From: CABRXV01 sp900754955
GTDB taxonomy: Bacteria; Actinomycetota; Coriobacteriia; Coriobacteriales; Eggerthellaceae
Assembly: GCA_902475005.1 (NCBI GenBank)
Contig: CABRXV010000046.1
Span: 1 to 14,955 of the forward strand
DNA length: 14,955 nucleotides
Reading direction: 5' to 3'
Shown piece by piece: positions 14,471-14,955 of the stretch. The position numbers and the translations under genes are program-made. The first letter of the stretch is position 1. Each line of letters begins with the position of its first letter. Below the pieces are notes generated by a model. That model ran no database searches, was not told where the DNA came from, and worked only from the letters and a program-made list of their open reading frames with translations.

Positions 14471-14494
14471 AGAGCGAACAAAGGTTCACGTCAA
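14466..14494 (-). promoter_or_regulatory. Divergent promoter facing the 23-aa micro-ORF and nrdR
   Basis: On the minus strand TTGACG (14494-14489), a 17-base spacer and TATTAT (14471-14466) match the sigma-70 consensus at five of six bases each, better than the lexA promoter. The -10 overlaps the lexA -10 on the opposite strand. LexA box 2 is in its spacer and box 1 covers its start region, so both directions should be repressed together. Confidence 0.65.
14476..14487. promoter_or_regulatory. LexA (SOS) box 2
   Basis: GAAC-AAAG-GTTC is a second exact match to the LexA box core. It lies over the predicted lexA start and within the spacer of the divergent promoter. With two bases on its left it is the second arm (14474-14487) of the inverted repeat with box 1, at 28 bases centre to centre. 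Confidence 0.88.
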
Positions 14495-14537
14495 GAGATT
14501 TTTCAAACAAATGTACGCTTTTGTGAAAGGATGCGCT

Positions 14538-14955
14538 ATGACCCAGAAAGTGACCAAGCGGCAACAGGCGGTTCTCGACTGCATCGAAGCGTGCATTCGC
14601 GAGAAGGGCTACGGTCCTACGGTGCGCGAGGTGTGCCAGAGTTTGGGGCTCTCCTCCCCTTCCACCGTCCATGTCCATTTGAAGGCACTTGAAGACAAGG
14701 GCTTCATCAAGCGCGACCCCCTTAAATCCCGCTCCATCGCGCTTACCTATCCCATCGAGGAGGTTCCCTCCCCTGTCACGGCTTTCGCGGCCGCCTACAG
14801 CAAGCTCGTCAATGTGCCCTTGGTGGGCAACGTGGCTGCCGGCTCCCCTATTCTCGCCGAGGAGAACATCACCGACACCATCACGCTGCCCACCGATATC
14901 GTCGGCGATGCCCCCTCCTTCATGCTCTCGGTGCGCGGCGAGTCCATGATCGAGG
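14538..14955 (+). CDS. lexA: LexA, SOS response repressor (3'-partial)
   Basis: The repressor of DNA-damage genes, inactivated by RecA-stimulated self-cleavage. The 139 codons present hold the N-terminal winged-helix DNA-binding domain (GPTVREVCQSLGLSSPSTVHVHL, about residues 26-48, written here only by its span) and the start of the S24 peptidase domain. The cleavage site A101-G102 lies in NVAAGSPI and the nucleophile Ser136 in RGESMIE. Both are 17 residues later than in E. coli LexA (A84-G85, S119). The catalytic lysine is beyond the window. ATG 14538 has GAAAGG seven bases upstream. An in-frame ATG at 14511 would add nine residues but lacks a ribosome site. Two LexA boxes upstream indicate autoregulation. 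Confidence 0.96.
   Translation, partial: MTQKVTKRQQAVLDCIEACIREKGYGPTVREVCQSLGLSSPSTVHVHLKALEDKGFIKRDPLKSRSIALTYPIEEVPSPVTAFAAAYSKLVNVPLVGNVAAGSPILAEENITDTITLPTDIVGDAPSFMLSVRGESMIE

Noticed and set aside
14511..14537. In-frame upstream ATG adding nine residues to LexA
   Set aside because: No Shine-Dalgarno sequence stands before it, while the ATG at 14538 has GAAAGG at seven bases and gives a normal LexA N-terminus.
1..14955. CRISPR arrays, insertion sequences, tRNA or rRNA genes
   Set aside because: No direct-repeat arrays, transposase motifs, cloverleaf patterns or rRNA-like stretches were seen on reading both strands.

Overview
The window is GC-rich bacterial DNA that is almost fully coding. 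It most likely comes from an anaerobic gut actinobacterium of the Coriobacteriia (Eggerthellaceae-like). This is inferred from high G+C with G/C-ending codons, Gram-positive-type LexA boxes (GAAC-N4-GTTC), a ferredoxin-linked indolepyruvate oxidoreductase, menaquinone synthesis and VanW/S11 cell-wall proteins. No database search was possible, so the taxon is an inference.

Left part, + strand (1-11127): a VanW-family envelope protein whose frame is still open at the left edge; a phenylacetate-CoA ligase (PaaK) overlapping a double-ACT protein; a secreted D-Ala-D-Ala carboxypeptidase; a small zinc-ribbon/FHA protein; iorA-iorB; a second double-ACT protein; a second PaaK; and gluQ, a tRNA-modifying glutamyl-queuosine synthetase. 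IorAB plus two PaaK/ACT pairs form an aromatic 2-oxoacid/aryl-acetate module. Aryl-pyruvates are oxidatively decarboxylated to aryl-acetyl-CoA with ferredoxin reduction, or the reaction runs in reverse to salvage aryl acids. The ACT proteins are probable amino-acid sensors.

Middle and right part, - strand (11124-14423): menA converges on gluQ with overlapping stop codons. Upstream of menA lies a run of - strand genes read in the order 23-codon micro-ORF, nrdR, dut, a two-helix membrane protein and a lipoprotein. The run ends at a hairpin terminator (12109-12135), beside a menA -10 candidate.

Right edge: lexA (+), truncated by the window end. Its upstream region holds two LexA boxes that are the arms of a perfect 14-bp inverted repeat around an AT-rich core. 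That core serves as -10 for promoters in both directions. The - strand promoter is the better match to consensus and faces an unlisted 23-codon ORF (14352-14423) with a strong ribosome binding site and a single hydrophobic helix. The micro-ORF sits between nrdR and lexA, where Corynebacterium and Mycobacterium carry the SOS division genes divS and Rv2719c. It is the best candidate here for an undescribed system: a SidA- or TisB-like SOS-induced membrane micropeptide. A separate 21-bp palindrome overlaps a -10-like element in front of nrdR.
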